64,000 bases of DNA from positions 3,534,001 through 3,598,000 of the forward strand of contig NZ_CP013940.1 of assembly GCF_001277215.2 (NCBI RefSeq), written 5' to 3'. The translations under genes and the position numbers were made by a program. This document shows, piece after piece, positions 29,669-38,853 of this stretch. Origin of the DNA: Cronobacter malonaticus LMG 23826 (GTDB taxonomy: Bacteria; Pseudomonadota; Gammaproteobacteria; Enterobacterales; Enterobacteriaceae). Position 1 is the stretch's first letter, and every line of letters starts with the position of its first letter. Below the pieces are notes generated by a model. The model saw only the letters and a list, made by a program, of their open reading frames with translations. It was not told the DNA's origin and searched no databases.

Positions 29669-31729
29669 TCAGGCGAGGCGGCGACGCAGAATGCGACAGC
29701 CCCACGGGGCGAGCGACAGCCTGCCGCTCAGCGCGTCGCCGGTCAGCATATCGGCGCAGCCCTCCGGCAGCGTCACCGACTGCGGCGCGCCGGTGTAGTT
29801 TTCAACGAAGATAAACGCGGATTCGCCATCATGACGGGCATGCGCGGTGACGCCCGGCGGGAAATCCGCCGCCAGCGCGCGCGTAAGCGCCAGCTCGTTA
29901 ATAATGTTGGCGAAGAAATCGCGCTGGAAGGCGAGATCGTTACGCGAGGCCACATACCAGGCTTTGCCCGCGCCAAACGCGTTCACCGTCACCGCCGCGC
30001 GTCCGGCATAGAAATCGTCGCGATAGGTGGCAAGCGCCGTCGCCCCTTCGGTGTGGATGAGATCGCACAGATGGCGCACCTGATACGGCCCCTGCAAGCC
30101 CGCCTCGTTGCCCGCCAGCCCCTGAATCAGGTTGCGTTCGCCGTCGGCGAGGCAGTCGATCTCTTCCGCCCAGATGCCCAGCAGCTTACGCAGCGGGCCG
30201 GGGAAACCGCCGAGATGGCAGAGATCGGTCTCGTTGACGATGCCGCTCCAGTAGGTGGTCACAAAGTGGCCACCCTGTTCGACAAAGGCTTCGGCGCGCT
30301 GCGCAAACCCGTCGCGCACCATGTAGAGCATCGGCGCGATAACCAGTTTATAGCCGCTGAGATCGGCGTCGGCGTTAATGATATCGACCGCGATCCCCTG
30401 CTCCCAGAAGGGCCGGTAGTGCTCGGCGACGGTCTTTTCATACTCCAGCCCCAGGTTGCGCGGCCCCTGCGCGTCATCCATCGCCCAGCGGCTTTCCCAG
30501 TCGAAAATCACCGCCACCTGCGCATCCACGCGCGCGCCGACCACCGGATCAAGCTGGCTTAAGATATCGCCAAGCTGCGCCACTTCGCGCCCGATACGGG
30601 TGTCGAGATGACCGACGTGATCCACCACCGCGCCGTGGAATTTTTCTACCGAGCCGCGGCTCTTGCGCCACTGGAAGTACTGCACCGAATCCGCGCCGTG
30701 CGCCACCGCCTGGAGCGAAGAGAGAATATGCATGCCCGGCTTTTTCAGCTTGCTGGTGGGCTGCCAGTTGGTTGTACCCGGCGTCGATTCCATCAACACG
30801 AACGGTTTGCCGTGCTTTAAGGTACGCATCAGGTCGTGGTACATGGCGGTGTAGCAGGCAAGCTCGGTTTCGTCTTTATCGCGGTGCCACATCGGGTAGC
30901 TGTCCCAGGAGATAAAGTCGAGCGGCTCGGCGAGCTGCCAGTAGTCGTAATCGTAGAAATACTCCATGAAGTTGGTGGTGGCCGGTAATTCCGGGTTCAC
31001 CGCCTTCAGCGGGGCCAGTTCGTGACGGCAGAAATCAGTAACCTGCGCGGTGTTAAAGCGCCGCCAGTCGAGATTCAGGCCGTGAATAGAGTTTTCGCCC
31101 TGCGGCGCCGGAGATTCAATCTGCGACCAGTCGGTAAAGGTGTGGCTCCAGAACGTGCTCCACCAGGCTTCGTTCAGTTTATCGAGCGTGCCGTAGCGCG
31201 CTTTCAGCCAGCCGCGGAAATTCTCCTGGCATAAATCGCAATGGCACTCGCCGCCATATTCGTTGGAGATATGCCAGCCGAGCACCGCCGGATGGTGCGC
31301 GTAACGCTCCGCCAGCAGGCGGTTGATGGTCGCGGTTTTGTCGCGATAGACCGGCGAACTCATGCAGTGGTTATGACGGCCGCCATGCAGCGCCGGAACG
31401 CGGTCGCGCCCGACGCGCAGCACCTGCGGGTATTTCTGCGACATCCAGGCCGGACGCGCGCCGCTCGGCGTGGCGAGAAACACGTGAATGCCGCCCTGAT
31501 ACAGCTTGTCGATAATCTCGTCGAGCCACTCGAAGCGAAACACGCCCTCTTCAGGCTCCAGTTTCGCCCAGCTAAAAATGCCCACCGACATCACGTTGCA
31601 TTTCGCCTGCTGCATCATGGCGATATCGCTCTCTACCGTGCCGGGGTAGTTCTCCCACTGCTCCGGGTTATAGTCCGCACCGTGCAAAAGGGCGCTGACC
31701 TTCGGACTTAAAGGCGCAAATTTGTTCAT
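29669..31729 (-). CDS. GH42 beta-galactosidase of the galactan operon
   Basis: This 686-residue GH42 enzyme has acid/base E157 in WHISNEYGG and nucleophile E314 in VLMESTPGTTNW. A C-terminal trimerisation and beta domain follows from about residue 400. It has no signal peptide, so it acts in the cytoplasm on imported beta-1,4-galacto-oligosaccharides, releasing galactose. It is the last gene of the operon ganE-F-G-GH53-GH42. Naming conflicts: Bacillus calls this enzyme GanA, while I recall Dickeya calling it GanB, so no symbol is given. Confidence 0.92.
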   Translation of the reverse strand: MNKFAPLSPKVSALLHGADYNPEQWENYPGTVESDIAMMQQAKCNVMSVGIFSWAKLEPEEGVFRFEWLDEIIDKLYQGGIHVFLATPSGARPAWMSQKYPQVLRVGRDRVPALHGGRHNHCMSSPVYRDKTATINRLLAERYAHHPAVLGWHISNEYGGECHCDLCQENFRGWLKARYGTLDKLNEAWWSTFWSHTFTDWSQIESPAPQGENSIHGLNLDWRRFNTAQVTDFCRHELAPLKAVNPELPATTNFMEYFYDYDYWQLAEPLDFISWDSYPMWHRDKDETELACYTAMYHDLMRTLKHGKPFVLMESTPGTTNWQPTSKLKKPGMHILSSLQAVAHGADSVQYFQWRKSRGSVEKFHGAVVDHVGHLDTRIGREVAQLGDILSQLDPVVGARVDAQVAVIFDWESRWAMDDAQGPRNLGLEYEKTVAEHYRPFWEQGIAVDIINADADLSGYKLVIAPMLYMVRDGFAQRAEAFVEQGGHFVTTYWSGIVNETDLCHLGGFPGPLRKLLGIWAEEIDCLADGERNLIQGLAGNEAGLQGPYQVRHLCDLIHTEGATALATYRDDFYAGRAAVTVNAFGAGKAWYVASRNDLAFQRDFFANIINELALTRALAADFPPGVTAHARHDGESAFIFVENYTGAPQSVTLPEGCADMLTGDALSGRLSLAPWGCRILRRRLA

Positions 31730-31826
31730 TTAGAGGCTTCCTGATACGGCATACCCGTCCGGCGTCACCCGGCGGGCGCGCGGCCTGCCGGGTGAGAGCA
31801 TCAGGGTATAAATGGAATAAAAAGGA

Positions 31827-33026
31827 TTAATTAAAGACTTTTACCGATGGCAGCACGTTGCCGTGGCAATCGAAAAACGCCTGGTTTTCGCGGGCGTTGC
31901 CGGTTTTCCATTCATCATGGATATATTTCATACCCGCAGGCGTCGCCCAGGTGTTCCCCGGTACGGCAATCCAGGCCGGCTCCCAGTAAAAAATGCCTTT
32001 GCCGCGATGGTTTTCGACGTTCGCCACGCTCTGCATCAGGTCATGCACGTAGTCGTACTGGCCCTGCACCGTCGCCGGGTAGCCGCCCTCTTTTTCCTCT
32101 TTCTGCTGGAAGCTGTTTTCGGCGTTGTCGCAGTTCTCCAGCGTGTACGCATAGGCGGCTTCCACCACAATCACATCTTTGTTGTAGCGTTTGCTGATGT
32201 CGTCCATATTGGCTTTCAGCGCGCTGATGGGGCCGTTCCAGTAGGTGTACATCGAGAGCCCAATCACATCGAACGGCACCTGGCGTTTGGTGATTTCATC
32301 GAACCACCAGCGGAAGGTGTCGTTTTTGGTGCCTTCGGCCAGATGCAGCATGATTTTCACCTGCTCGCCCTGGGTCAGGTTTTCGCGCAGGCCGCTGATG
32401 GCGGCATTCAGCAGGCCCGCGAGACGATCAAACTCGCCGCCGCCCTGCCCCCAGCTTTTGCCTTCCGGCCACAGAATGCCGCCGTTAATTTCATTGCCGA
32501 TCTGCACCATATCCGGCAGCACGCCCGCCTTTTTGAATTCGGCGATGGTGTCGCGGGTGTAGTCGTGAATCGTGGTTTTAAGCTGGTCGTAATTCTGGTT
32601 TTCCCAGGCTTTCGGCTTGAACTGCTTGCCAGGATCGGTCCAGAAATCGCTGTAGTGGAAATCGAGCAGCAGGCGCATTCCCTGCGCTTTCACGCGTTTT
32701 GCCAGCGCAAGCGTGGTGGCGAGATCGTTGGTGCCGCCGCCGTAAGGCGCGCCCGCGCTATCTTTCGGGTCAACCCACAGGCGCAGGCGCACGTAGTTCA
32801 CGCCGTTCTCGCGCAAAATGGTCAGCGCGTCCTGTTGCTTGTGATCGGCGTCGTAGAACTTCGCGCCCTGGCGTTCCAGCTCCGGCAGCGTGGAGATATC
32901 CGCGCCCTTGATAAAATCCGCCGGGAGGTTAAGCGGCTTTGGCGTTATCTGCGTCATGTTGGCGGCGAAAGCGGAAAAACAGCAGGCCAGCGAGACAGCA
33001 AGCAGTGCAGGTTTACACAGTTTCAT
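31827..33026 (-). CDS. GH53 arabinogalactan endo-beta-1,4-galactanase
   Basis: This 399-residue enzyme has a signal peptide (residues 1-21, ending AFA) and a GH53 barrel with acid/base E179 in IGNEINGG and nucleophile E289 in VIVVEAAYAYT. It should cut type I galactan into short oligomers in the periplasm or outside. Its start lies four bases after the stop of the second permease gene, so transport and hydrolysis genes are coupled. The gap to GH42 (about 100 bases) contains a GC-rich hairpin that could modulate message stability. Called GanB in Bacillus and, as I recall, GanA in Dickeya. Confidence 0.93.
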   Translation of the reverse strand: MKLCKPALLAVSLACCFSAFAANMTQITPKPLNLPADFIKGADISTLPELERQGAKFYDADHKQQDALTILRENGVNYVRLRLWVDPKDSAGAPYGGGTNDLATTLALAKRVKAQGMRLLLDFHYSDFWTDPGKQFKPKAWENQNYDQLKTTIHDYTRDTIAEFKKAGVLPDMVQIGNEINGGILWPEGKSWGQGGGEFDRLAGLLNAAISGLRENLTQGEQVKIMLHLAEGTKNDTFRWWFDEITKRQVPFDVIGLSMYTYWNGPISALKANMDDISKRYNKDVIVVEAAYAYTLENCDNAENSFQQKEEKEGGYPATVQGQYDYVHDLMQSVANVENHRGKGIFYWEPAWIAVPGNTWATPAGMKYIHDEWKTGNARENQAFFDCHGNVLPSVKVFN

Positions 33027-33030
33027 CAGA

Positions 33031-33882
33031 TTATCCTTTGGTACTGCCGGAGGTCAGACCGGAGACGAAGTATTTTTGTAAGGCCAGATAGAGAATCGCG
33101 ACCGGCACCGCAATCAGCACCGCGCCCGCGGCGTAGGTGGTGTAGCTCGCACCCATCTTCTGCGCGACCAGGTTATAAAGCCCGATCGGCAGCGTGTATT
33201 TATCCGGCGTGCGCAAAATGGTGCTGGAGAGAATGAAATCCCCGAGCGGCCCGGTAAAAGAGAACAGCGCCACCACCGCCACAATCGGTTTAGAGAGCGG
33301 CATGATGATTTCGATGAAAATCCGGAAGTTGCTGGCGCCGTCCATGCGCGCGGACTCGTCGAGGTCTTTCGGGATAGCGTCCAGATAGCCTTTCATCAGG
33401 TACGTGTTCATCGGGATCATCCCGGCGACGTAAATCAGCACCAGCGCCAGGTGGCTGTTAATCAGCCCGAGCAGTTGCGAGAGCACGAAAATGGCGATCA
33501 GCGCGGAAAACTGCGGGATCATCTGCAACAGCAGGAACAGCATCAGCCCGTTCTGGCGGCCCTTAAAGCGAAAGCGCGAGAACGCATAGGCGGTGAAGCT
33601 GACGCTGATTAACGTCAGCACCATCGTCATGAAGCTGATTTTCATCGAGTTCCAGTACCAGGTGACGTAATTCACCTGGCCGTTGAAGAGATCGGCGTAG
33701 TGCTGGAACGAGAGGTTTTCCGGGATTATCGAGCTGCTGAGCAGGCTGTTGCCCGCGTTCAGCGACGCGCCCACCGTCCAGATCAGCGGATAGATAATGA
33801 TTGTGCTGACCGTCAGGATCACCAGCCACGAGAGCGAGAGCCGCAGCCACTTTTCCTGTTTCATGCTTTGTCTTTTAGCCAT
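33031..33882 (-). CDS. ganG: Galacto-oligosaccharide ABC importer permease, MalG-type
   Basis: This 283-residue permease has six membrane segments and the EAA-loop variant DESARMDGAS (about residues 177-186), which docks to the ATPase. It resembles MalG in size and layout. With the MalF-type partner, MalE-type binding protein and divergent ATPase it forms a maltose-like importer, here dedicated to galactan fragments judging by the adjoining galactanase and beta-galactosidase. Confidence 0.87.
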   Translation of the reverse strand: MAKRQSMKQEKWLRLSLSWLVILTVSTIIIYPLIWTVGASLNAGNSLLSSSIIPENLSFQHYADLFNGQVNYVTWYWNSMKISFMTMVLTLISVSFTAYAFSRFRFKGRQNGLMLFLLLQMIPQFSALIAIFVLSQLLGLINSHLALVLIYVAGMIPMNTYLMKGYLDAIPKDLDESARMDGASNFRIFIEIIMPLSKPIVAVVALFSFTGPLGDFILSSTILRTPDKYTLPIGLYNLVAQKMGASYTTYAAGAVLIAVPVAILYLALQKYFVSGLTSGSTKG

Positions 33883-33891
33883 GGTGTCTCC

Positions 33892-35199
33892 TTATGCCGT
33901 CTCGTCATTTTTGAACGACTTTGTGGCGCGGAACTGCCACAGCGCCAGCCCCACCACAAAAATGGAGAGCAGGATGGTTATCGTCGCGGCGATGGCGTAC
34001 TGGGACGAAGACATCGTTAGCTTGTAGATCCACGAGACCAGAATATCGGTGCCGCCCGCGTTGGAGCCGGCCACCGCAGGCCCGCCGTTGTTAAACAGGT
34101 AGATGATGTTGAAGTTGTTAAAGTTGAACGTGTATTGCGTGATGATGATGGGCGCAATCGCGTAGAGCACCAGTGGCAGCGTAATGGTGCGCAGGCGCGT
34201 CCAGGTGCTGGCCCCGTCCATTTTCGCGGCTTCATACAAATCATCCGGGATCGCCTGCAGCACGCCGGTGGTCATCGCGAAGACAAACGGGAAGCCAAGC
34301 CACGTCTGCATCATGATGAGCGCGGTTTTGGTCCAGAACGGATCGGTCATCCAGGGCTTCGGCGCGATGTTGAAAAACGCCAGAATCGCGTTGTTAATTA
34401 CCCCGAAGCTGTCGTTAAACATCCCGGCGAACACCAGAATGGTGACAAAGCCCGGCACCGCCCACGGCAGAATGAAAATAGTGCGGATAAGCGGCTTAAA
34501 GCGCAGATCTTTCTGGTTCACCAGAATCGCCAGCAGCACGCCCACGGTGCACTGGAATGTGGTAGCGAGCAGCGTCCAGACCACCGTCCACTGCAACACG
34601 TCAAAGAATGTCGAGCGCCAGATGGAGAGCGTGAAAATATTGACGAAATTCTTAAGCCCCACCCAGTCCACCAGCTTCGCGGGCGGCGTGTGGTAGAGGT
34701 TGTAGTTGGTGAACGCGATGGCGAAACCAAAAAGGATCGGGAACACCACCAGGAACACCAGCAGAATAAAGCCGGGCGCAATCATCAGATACGGAAAGCC
34801 GTCCGAGAGCAGCAACTGATACTGTTTACGCACGCTGTTAAGCGTCAGCCCTTCGTCGCGGCGCTTGCCGTTTACCCAGGCGTCGCGCAGCGAGAAGTAA
34901 TAGACCGTCAGCCCAAAGCCCACCACCAGCAGGCTCAGAATCCCTTCCGCCAGCAGGAAGATGGAGTTGTCGCGCGGCACCTCTTCACCCAGCGTATAAA
35001 GCCCCCACAGCCCCACACGCAGGAAATCGTGAAATACCCCGAGAAAGCTTGCCAGCAGCACCAGAAAGGTGACGCCTTTTAGCCACTGACGGTTATAAAA
35101 CTGACCCACGCCCGGCAACAGAGCGCAGAGCAGCGCGCACCAGGCGTGTCGGCCCGCCCCTCGGGCAACGGGCATCTTTTCGCTGGGACTGATAATCAC
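33892..35199 (-). CDS. ganF: Galacto-oligosaccharide ABC importer permease, MalF-type
   Basis: This 435-residue permease has an N-terminal extension with two to three membrane segments, then the transport core with EAA loop YEAAKMDGAS (about residues 320-330). It pairs with the downstream MalG-type permease nine bases away. The long N-terminal part resembles the MalF-type proteins of galactan and maltodextrin systems. It lies in the ganE-F-G operon. Confidence 0.87.
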   Translation of the reverse strand: MIISPSEKMPVARGAGRHAWCALLCALLPGVGQFYNRQWLKGVTFLVLLASFLGVFHDFLRVGLWGLYTLGEEVPRDNSIFLLAEGILSLLVVGFGLTVYYFSLRDAWVNGKRRDEGLTLNSVRKQYQLLLSDGFPYLMIAPGFILLVFLVVFPILFGFAIAFTNYNLYHTPPAKLVDWVGLKNFVNIFTLSIWRSTFFDVLQWTVVWTLLATTFQCTVGVLLAILVNQKDLRFKPLIRTIFILPWAVPGFVTILVFAGMFNDSFGVINNAILAFFNIAPKPWMTDPFWTKTALIMMQTWLGFPFVFAMTTGVLQAIPDDLYEAAKMDGASTWTRLRTITLPLVLYAIAPIIITQYTFNFNNFNIIYLFNNGGPAVAGSNAGGTDILVSWIYKLTMSSSQYAIAATITILLSIFVVGLALWQFRATKSFKNDETA

Positions 35200-35284
35200 A
35201 CACGGCTCCTTCTGAAAACGGGAGGTGTCCCTCCCGCCTTTAACGGTTCATCCGGCAACGCCCGCAGACACCGCCGGGTACGGC

Positions 35285-36508
35285 TTACTGATTACTGGCC
35301 TGCATCGCTTCAATCTGCATGGTTATCTGTTTCACCGCGTTATCGAGCGCGGTTTTCGGCTCCTGCTTGCCAGTGACGCTCAGCTCCAGCGCCGCGTTGG
35401 CAGGCGCCCACACTTCGCCCATTTCAGGAATGCCCGGCATCGCGCTGGCGCGCGCCGCCTGTACGGCTACCGCGCTTGCTTTCTGGTCGCCTTTGATCAC
35501 CGGATCGTCCATCAGCGCCACCAGCGGCGGGATCTCGCGGGTCGCGATGTAGCGCGTTTTCACATACTGCGGCTGGTTGATGAACTCGATAAACTGCTGC
35601 GCCAGGGCTTTGTCTTTACTCCAGGTGGAAACCACGTAGCCTTTCACGCCGAGAAACGAGCTCATCGGTTTGCCATCCGGCAGCGTCGGCAGCGGGGCCA
35701 CGCCGTAGTTAATGCCTGCGGCTTCGTAAGGCTGGAACGCCCACGGGCCGTTAATCACCGCCGCCGCTTTTTTCTCGGTAAATAGCGAATCGATAGCGTT
35801 CAGGCCGTTATCGCCGATGATCCCCGCCGGAAAGACGCCATCGGCATAGAATTTTTTCAGGAAGGTGACGGCTTCCACCGCGCCGGGCTTGTTGAGGCCG
35901 ACATCCAGCGGATTAAAGCCGCCTTTGTCGTTTTTCCCGAAAATGTAGCCGCCCATCGGGCCGATAGCGCCCCAGCTGTAGTAAATCTGGTCGAACTTGG
36001 CGAGCAGGCCGTACTGGTTTTTCGCGCGCTGTTGTTTCGAGAAGTCATACCAGGCCTGGAGGCTGTCGAACGGCTTTTCCACCAGATCTTTGTTGTAGAT
36101 AAGCACCAGCGTTTCGACGGCTTTCGGCACGCCGTACTGGGCGTTATCCATGCGGAACGCCGCGACGGAAGACGGCGTAAAGGCGTCGGTCTGCGCTTTA
36201 TCAAGCGTCAGCGGCGATAACAGCCCCTGCACCACCGCGCCGCCCAGCTGATCGTTTGGGATCACCAGCACATCCGGGCCGATCCCCGCCGGGCCGTCGA
36301 GACGCAGTTTTTCCAGCTGCTGGGCGAACGGCATCTCCTGCATGTTCACTTTCACGTCGTACTGCTTTTCAAATGCCGCCACGGCATCCTTAATTCCGGC
36401 GGATTTTTTAATGTCTTCCCACACGTTAAGCTGTCGGGTCGCCGCGCTGGCACCAGCGCTGACCATCAGGGCGGAGATAACCAGGGCGGTAAGGATGTTC
36501 TTTTTCAT
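35285..36508 (-). CDS. ganE: Galacto-oligosaccharide periplasmic binding protein, MalE-type
   Basis: This 407-residue binding protein has a signal peptide (MKKNILTALVISALMVSAGASA) and a mature MalE-like fold (LNVWEDIKKSAGIKDAVAAFE, GVPKAVETLVLIYNKDLV in pieces). It delivers oligosaccharides to the two permeases. The ATG at 36508 is preceded by AGGTTG and gives a normal signal peptide; a longer frame adds nine residues without support. It is first gene of the operon, divergent from the ATPase gene, with operator-like boxes between. Confidence 0.9.
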   Translation of the reverse strand: MKKNILTALVISALMVSAGASAATRQLNVWEDIKKSAGIKDAVAAFEKQYDVKVNMQEMPFAQQLEKLRLDGPAGIGPDVLVIPNDQLGGAVVQGLLSPLTLDKAQTDAFTPSSVAAFRMDNAQYGVPKAVETLVLIYNKDLVEKPFDSLQAWYDFSKQQRAKNQYGLLAKFDQIYYSWGAIGPMGGYIFGKNDKGGFNPLDVGLNKPGAVEAVTFLKKFYADGVFPAGIIGDNGLNAIDSLFTEKKAAAVINGPWAFQPYEAAGINYGVAPLPTLPDGKPMSSFLGVKGYVVSTWSKDKALAQQFIEFINQPQYVKTRYIATREIPPLVALMDDPVIKGDQKASAVAVQAARASAMPGIPEMGEVWAPANAALELSVTGKQEPKTALDNAVKQITMQIEAMQASNQ

Positions 36509-36534
36509 TATCAACCTCATGTGAAGGTATAACA

Positions 36535-36555
36535 ATTACGTCGTTTTTATTACGT
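36535..36555. promoter_or_regulatory. Possible GanR half-sites before ganE
   Basis: ATTACGT occurs twice (36535-36541 and 36549-36555), the same heptamer found in the ganR/ganL operators. The sites lie close upstream of ganE. Weaker than the other boxes because no clear palindrome is formed. Confidence 0.45.
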
Positions 36556-36784
36556 GCTTCGCTTCTGTTTTAAAACTCAATCGCTGTAACCACGCAGCCT
36601 GCAAAAGCCCACTCAGCGAGTTTTCATTTTGTTATACGCTACGCTTACAACCCTGATAACTCTACAAAAAACTGTGCGTTGTGTGATCGTCGTTACAGAA
36701 ATGAAAACCGGCGATAGGGGGCGAAATCCGGGGAAGTTATAGTCATGACACTGATTTAAAGCCGTTGCGTATCACTCCGCTGAC

Positions 36785-36802
36785 TTGTTACACGTAATAC
36801 AA
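36785..36802. promoter_or_regulatory. Candidate GanR operator before ganK
   Basis: TTGTTACACGTAATACAA is palindromic at 12 of 18 positions and shares ACGTAATACAA with the operator before the porin gene. It lies about 65 bases before the ATPase start. Confidence 0.65.
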
Positions 36803-36867
36803 AATAAGGTTCAGCGCCCGTCAGAAACGCCCGCGGCCACCACGGCTTACACTTTCGAGGAACCCTG

Positions 36868-37977
36868 ATGTCCAGCATAAGACTGAGGAATGTCACCAAA
36901 CGGTTCGGGAAAACCGAAACTCTGCACAATATCAATCTCGATATTGCCGACGGCGAATTTGCGGTGTTCGTCGGGCCGTCCGGCTGCGGAAAGTCCACGC
37001 TGCTGCGCATGATCGCGGGCCTTGAAGAGGTGAGCGACGGCGAGGTGCTGATTGGCGATGAGGTGATGAATGACGTCGCGCCCGCGCACCGCGGCGTGGC
37101 GATGGTCTTTCAGTCCTACGCGCTCTACCCGCACATGACAGTGGCGGAGAACATGGGCTACGGGCTGAAGGTCAATAAAGTACCGAAAGATCAGATCCGC
37201 CATCAGGTAGAGATGGTGGCGAAAACGCTGCAACTTTCGCACCTGCTGGACCGCAAACCCAAGCAGCTCTCCGGCGGCCAGCGCCAGCGCGTGGCGATTG
37301 GCCGCGCGATTGTGCGTAACCCGCAGGTGTTTATGTTTGACGAACCGCTCTCCAACCTTGACGCCGAACTGCGCGTTGAGATGCGCCTGCATATCGCGAG
37401 GCTCCACCAGGAGCTGAAAACCACGATGGTCTATGTCACTCACGATCAGATTGAAGCGATGACGCTCGCCGATAAAATCGTGGTGATGAACTACGGCAAA
37501 GTGGAGCAGATGGGCTCGCCGATGGAGCTTTACTACAACCCGGTCAATAAATTCGTGGCCGGGTTTATCGGCTCGCCGAAGATGAATTTCCTGCCAGCCA
37601 CCGTGGCACGCTGGGAAGACGGCGCGCTGGACGTCACGCTCTCGCAGGGCAAAACGCTGCGGCTCGCCATTCATACCGCGCCGCTGAAGCAAGGCGATGC
37701 GGTGACGCTGGGCATTCGCCCGGAGCATCTCTCCACCGGCACGCAGGCGGAAGCCTCGTTAACGTTTAACTGTGAAGTGGTGGAGCGCCTTGGCAACAAC
37801 ACCTATCTGTTTGGCCAGTGTTACGGGCATGACAACGTGAAAATTCTGCTGCCGGGCGACGTGCATTTCAGCCCGTGGCAGGCGGTGGAAGTGGGCTTTA
37901 ACCCGCGCGACTGTATGGTGTTTGACGCCGACGGCCTGCGCATCAGCGCCGAAACCGACATCCCGCACGCGCATTAA
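36868..37977 (+). CDS. ganK: ABC importer ATPase, MalK/UgpC type (GanK-like)
   Basis: This 369-residue ATPase has Walker [10 protein letters not shown] (about residues 37-45), signature [14 protein letters not shown] (about 135-148), Walker [13 protein letters not shown] (about 155-166) and the H-loop [10 protein letters not shown]-terminal OB-type regulatory domain follows from about 240. It powers the GanEFG importer; its gene is divergent from ganE, as in the Dickeya cluster. It could also serve other MalK-type importers. Confidence 0.9.
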   Translation: MSSIRLRNVTKRFGKTETLHNINLDIADGEFAVFVGPSGCGKSTLLRMIAGLEEVSDGEVLIGDEVMNDVAPAHRGVAMVFQSYALYPHMTVAENMGYGLKVNKVPKDQIRHQVEMVAKTLQLSHLLDRKPKQLSGGQRQRVAIGRAIVRNPQVFMFDEPLSNLDAELRVEMRLHIARLHQELKTTMVYVTHDQIEAMTLADKIVVMNYGKVEQMGSPMELYYNPVNKFVAGFIGSPKMNFLPATVARWEDGALDVTLSQGKTLRLAIHTAPLKQGDAVTLGIRPEHLSTGTQAEASLTFNCEVVERLGNNTYLFGQCYGHDNVKILLPGDVHFSPWQAVEVGFNPRDCMVFDADGLRISAETDIPHAH

Positions 37978-38056
37978 TTTCCTCCTGCGTCGGCCCAGGG
38001 CGGGCCGACGATTTTCCCGCTGCTTTTCGGATTTCACAAAGATCCCCTCCCTCCAA

Positions 38057-38076
38057 TACTGTATATAATACCAGTA
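38057..38076. promoter_or_regulatory. LexA (SOS) box upstream of symE
   Basis: TACTGTATATAATACCAGTA is a 20-base site with perfect TACTG/CAGTA ends, matching the enterobacterial LexA consensus. It lies 40 bases before the symE start. E. coli symE is also SOS-induced. Confidence 0.92.
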
Positions 38077-38115
38077 TTTCACAGACTGCCTTTATTGCCC
38101 GTTTAAGGAGGAACT

Positions 38116-38478
38116 ATGTCGATGTCATCCGTACTCCCTGAAGTTTTACCTGAGGCGCTGGCGTTACCAGCGCCCGTCGCGCTGACCGAGCCGCGCCGCA
38201 TCCGCGTGAGCTACGCCAGCCGTTTTCATGACGGCGTGAACCTGGCCGCGCTGACGCTTCGCGGCAAATGGCTGGAGGAAGCCGGTTTCCCTACCGGCAC
38301 CGATGCAGACGTGCGGGTGATGCCTGGCTGTATTGTCATCACGGCGCGCGCGCCGGAGCCGGAAGATCCGCCGCTGCTGAGATCCCTGCGCCGCGTCTGC
38401 AAGCTGTCGGTGCGCAAGCAACAGCAGGTGCAGGAGTTTATCGAGGTCATCGCCGGCAAGCGTAAAAAGAAAGTGTGA
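38116..38478 (+). CDS. symE: SymE, SOS-induced toxin of the SymE/SymR type I system
   Basis: This 120-residue protein closely follows E. coli SymE (113 aa): VSYASRFHDG, LTLRGKWLEEAGFPTGTDADV, GCIVITA and SVRKQQQVQEFIEVIAGK. SymE has an AbrB-like fold but acts as a nucleoid-compacting or RNA-degrading toxin in E. coli. There it is held down by LexA, the antisense RNA SymR and Lon. A consensus LexA box is present here. A SymR counterpart would lie antisense over the start region; I cannot show its promoter with confidence. Confidence 0.92.
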   Translation: MSMSSVLPEVLPEALALPAPVALTEPRRIRVSYASRFHDGVNLAALTLRGKWLEEAGFPTGTDADVRVMPGCIVITARAPEPEDPPLLRSLRRVCKLSVRKQQQVQEFIEVIAGKRKKKV

Positions 38479-38512
38479 ATGCGCGCGGGCAACATGCCGC
38501 CCGCGCCGGGGT

Positions 38513-38677
38513 TTAATACGTATCGTCGCGTCGCAGCCCGACGTCGCGCAGCTGCGCCTCGTTCATTCTGCTGAGCACTTTTCGGGTCTGCGCGCGCCGC
38601 CGCCAGGCCTTCCAGGCGCGCCAGATCAGTATGAAGCCAATAAACGGTCTGCGGGGTCGGTTCTCGTGAAATTCCAT
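38513..38677 (-). CDS. yjiS: YjiS, small DUF1127 protein
   Basis: This 54-residue basic protein begins MEFHENRPRRPFIG and ends in the DUF1127 motif MNEAQLRDVGLRRDD. It matches E. coli YjiS (54 aa) in length, start and gene position beside yjiR. DUF1127 proteins in other bacteria affect RNA turnover and phosphate or carbon responses; the role of YjiS itself is not established. The ATG at 38677 follows an AGGAGAG ribosome site. It is divergent from yjiR. Confidence 0.9.
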   Translation of the reverse strand: MEFHENRPRRPFIGFILIWRAWKAWRRRAQTRKVLSRMNEAQLRDVGLRRDDTY

Positions 38678-38806
38678 CGTCGCTCTCCTGTGTCAGGCTG
38701 AGCCTTATGATGGCCGGGATCGCCCGCAACAATACAGATTCACAAAATCTATTTGTTAGCCATACAGAAGCGCGACATACACGGCTGAAAGGCGTATTGT
38801 GCCGTT

Positions 38807-38832
38807 ATCTGTACCGGTTTTGTGATCTGTAC
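38807..38832 (+). promoter_or_regulatory. Direct repeat upstream of yjiR, possible MocR-type site
   Basis: ATCTGTAC occurs at 38807-38814 and again at 38825-38832, 18 bases apart. MocR-family regulators commonly bind direct repeats at their own promoters. The site lies 22 bases before yjiR. Function is inferred. Confidence 0.45.
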
Positions 38833-38853
38833 TGTATCAAGGGAGCATACAGC

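Noticed and set aside
31863..33236. 457-residue plus-strand frame opposite the GH53 gene
   Set aside because: Shadow frame; the minus strand encodes the galactanase with both catalytic glutamates.
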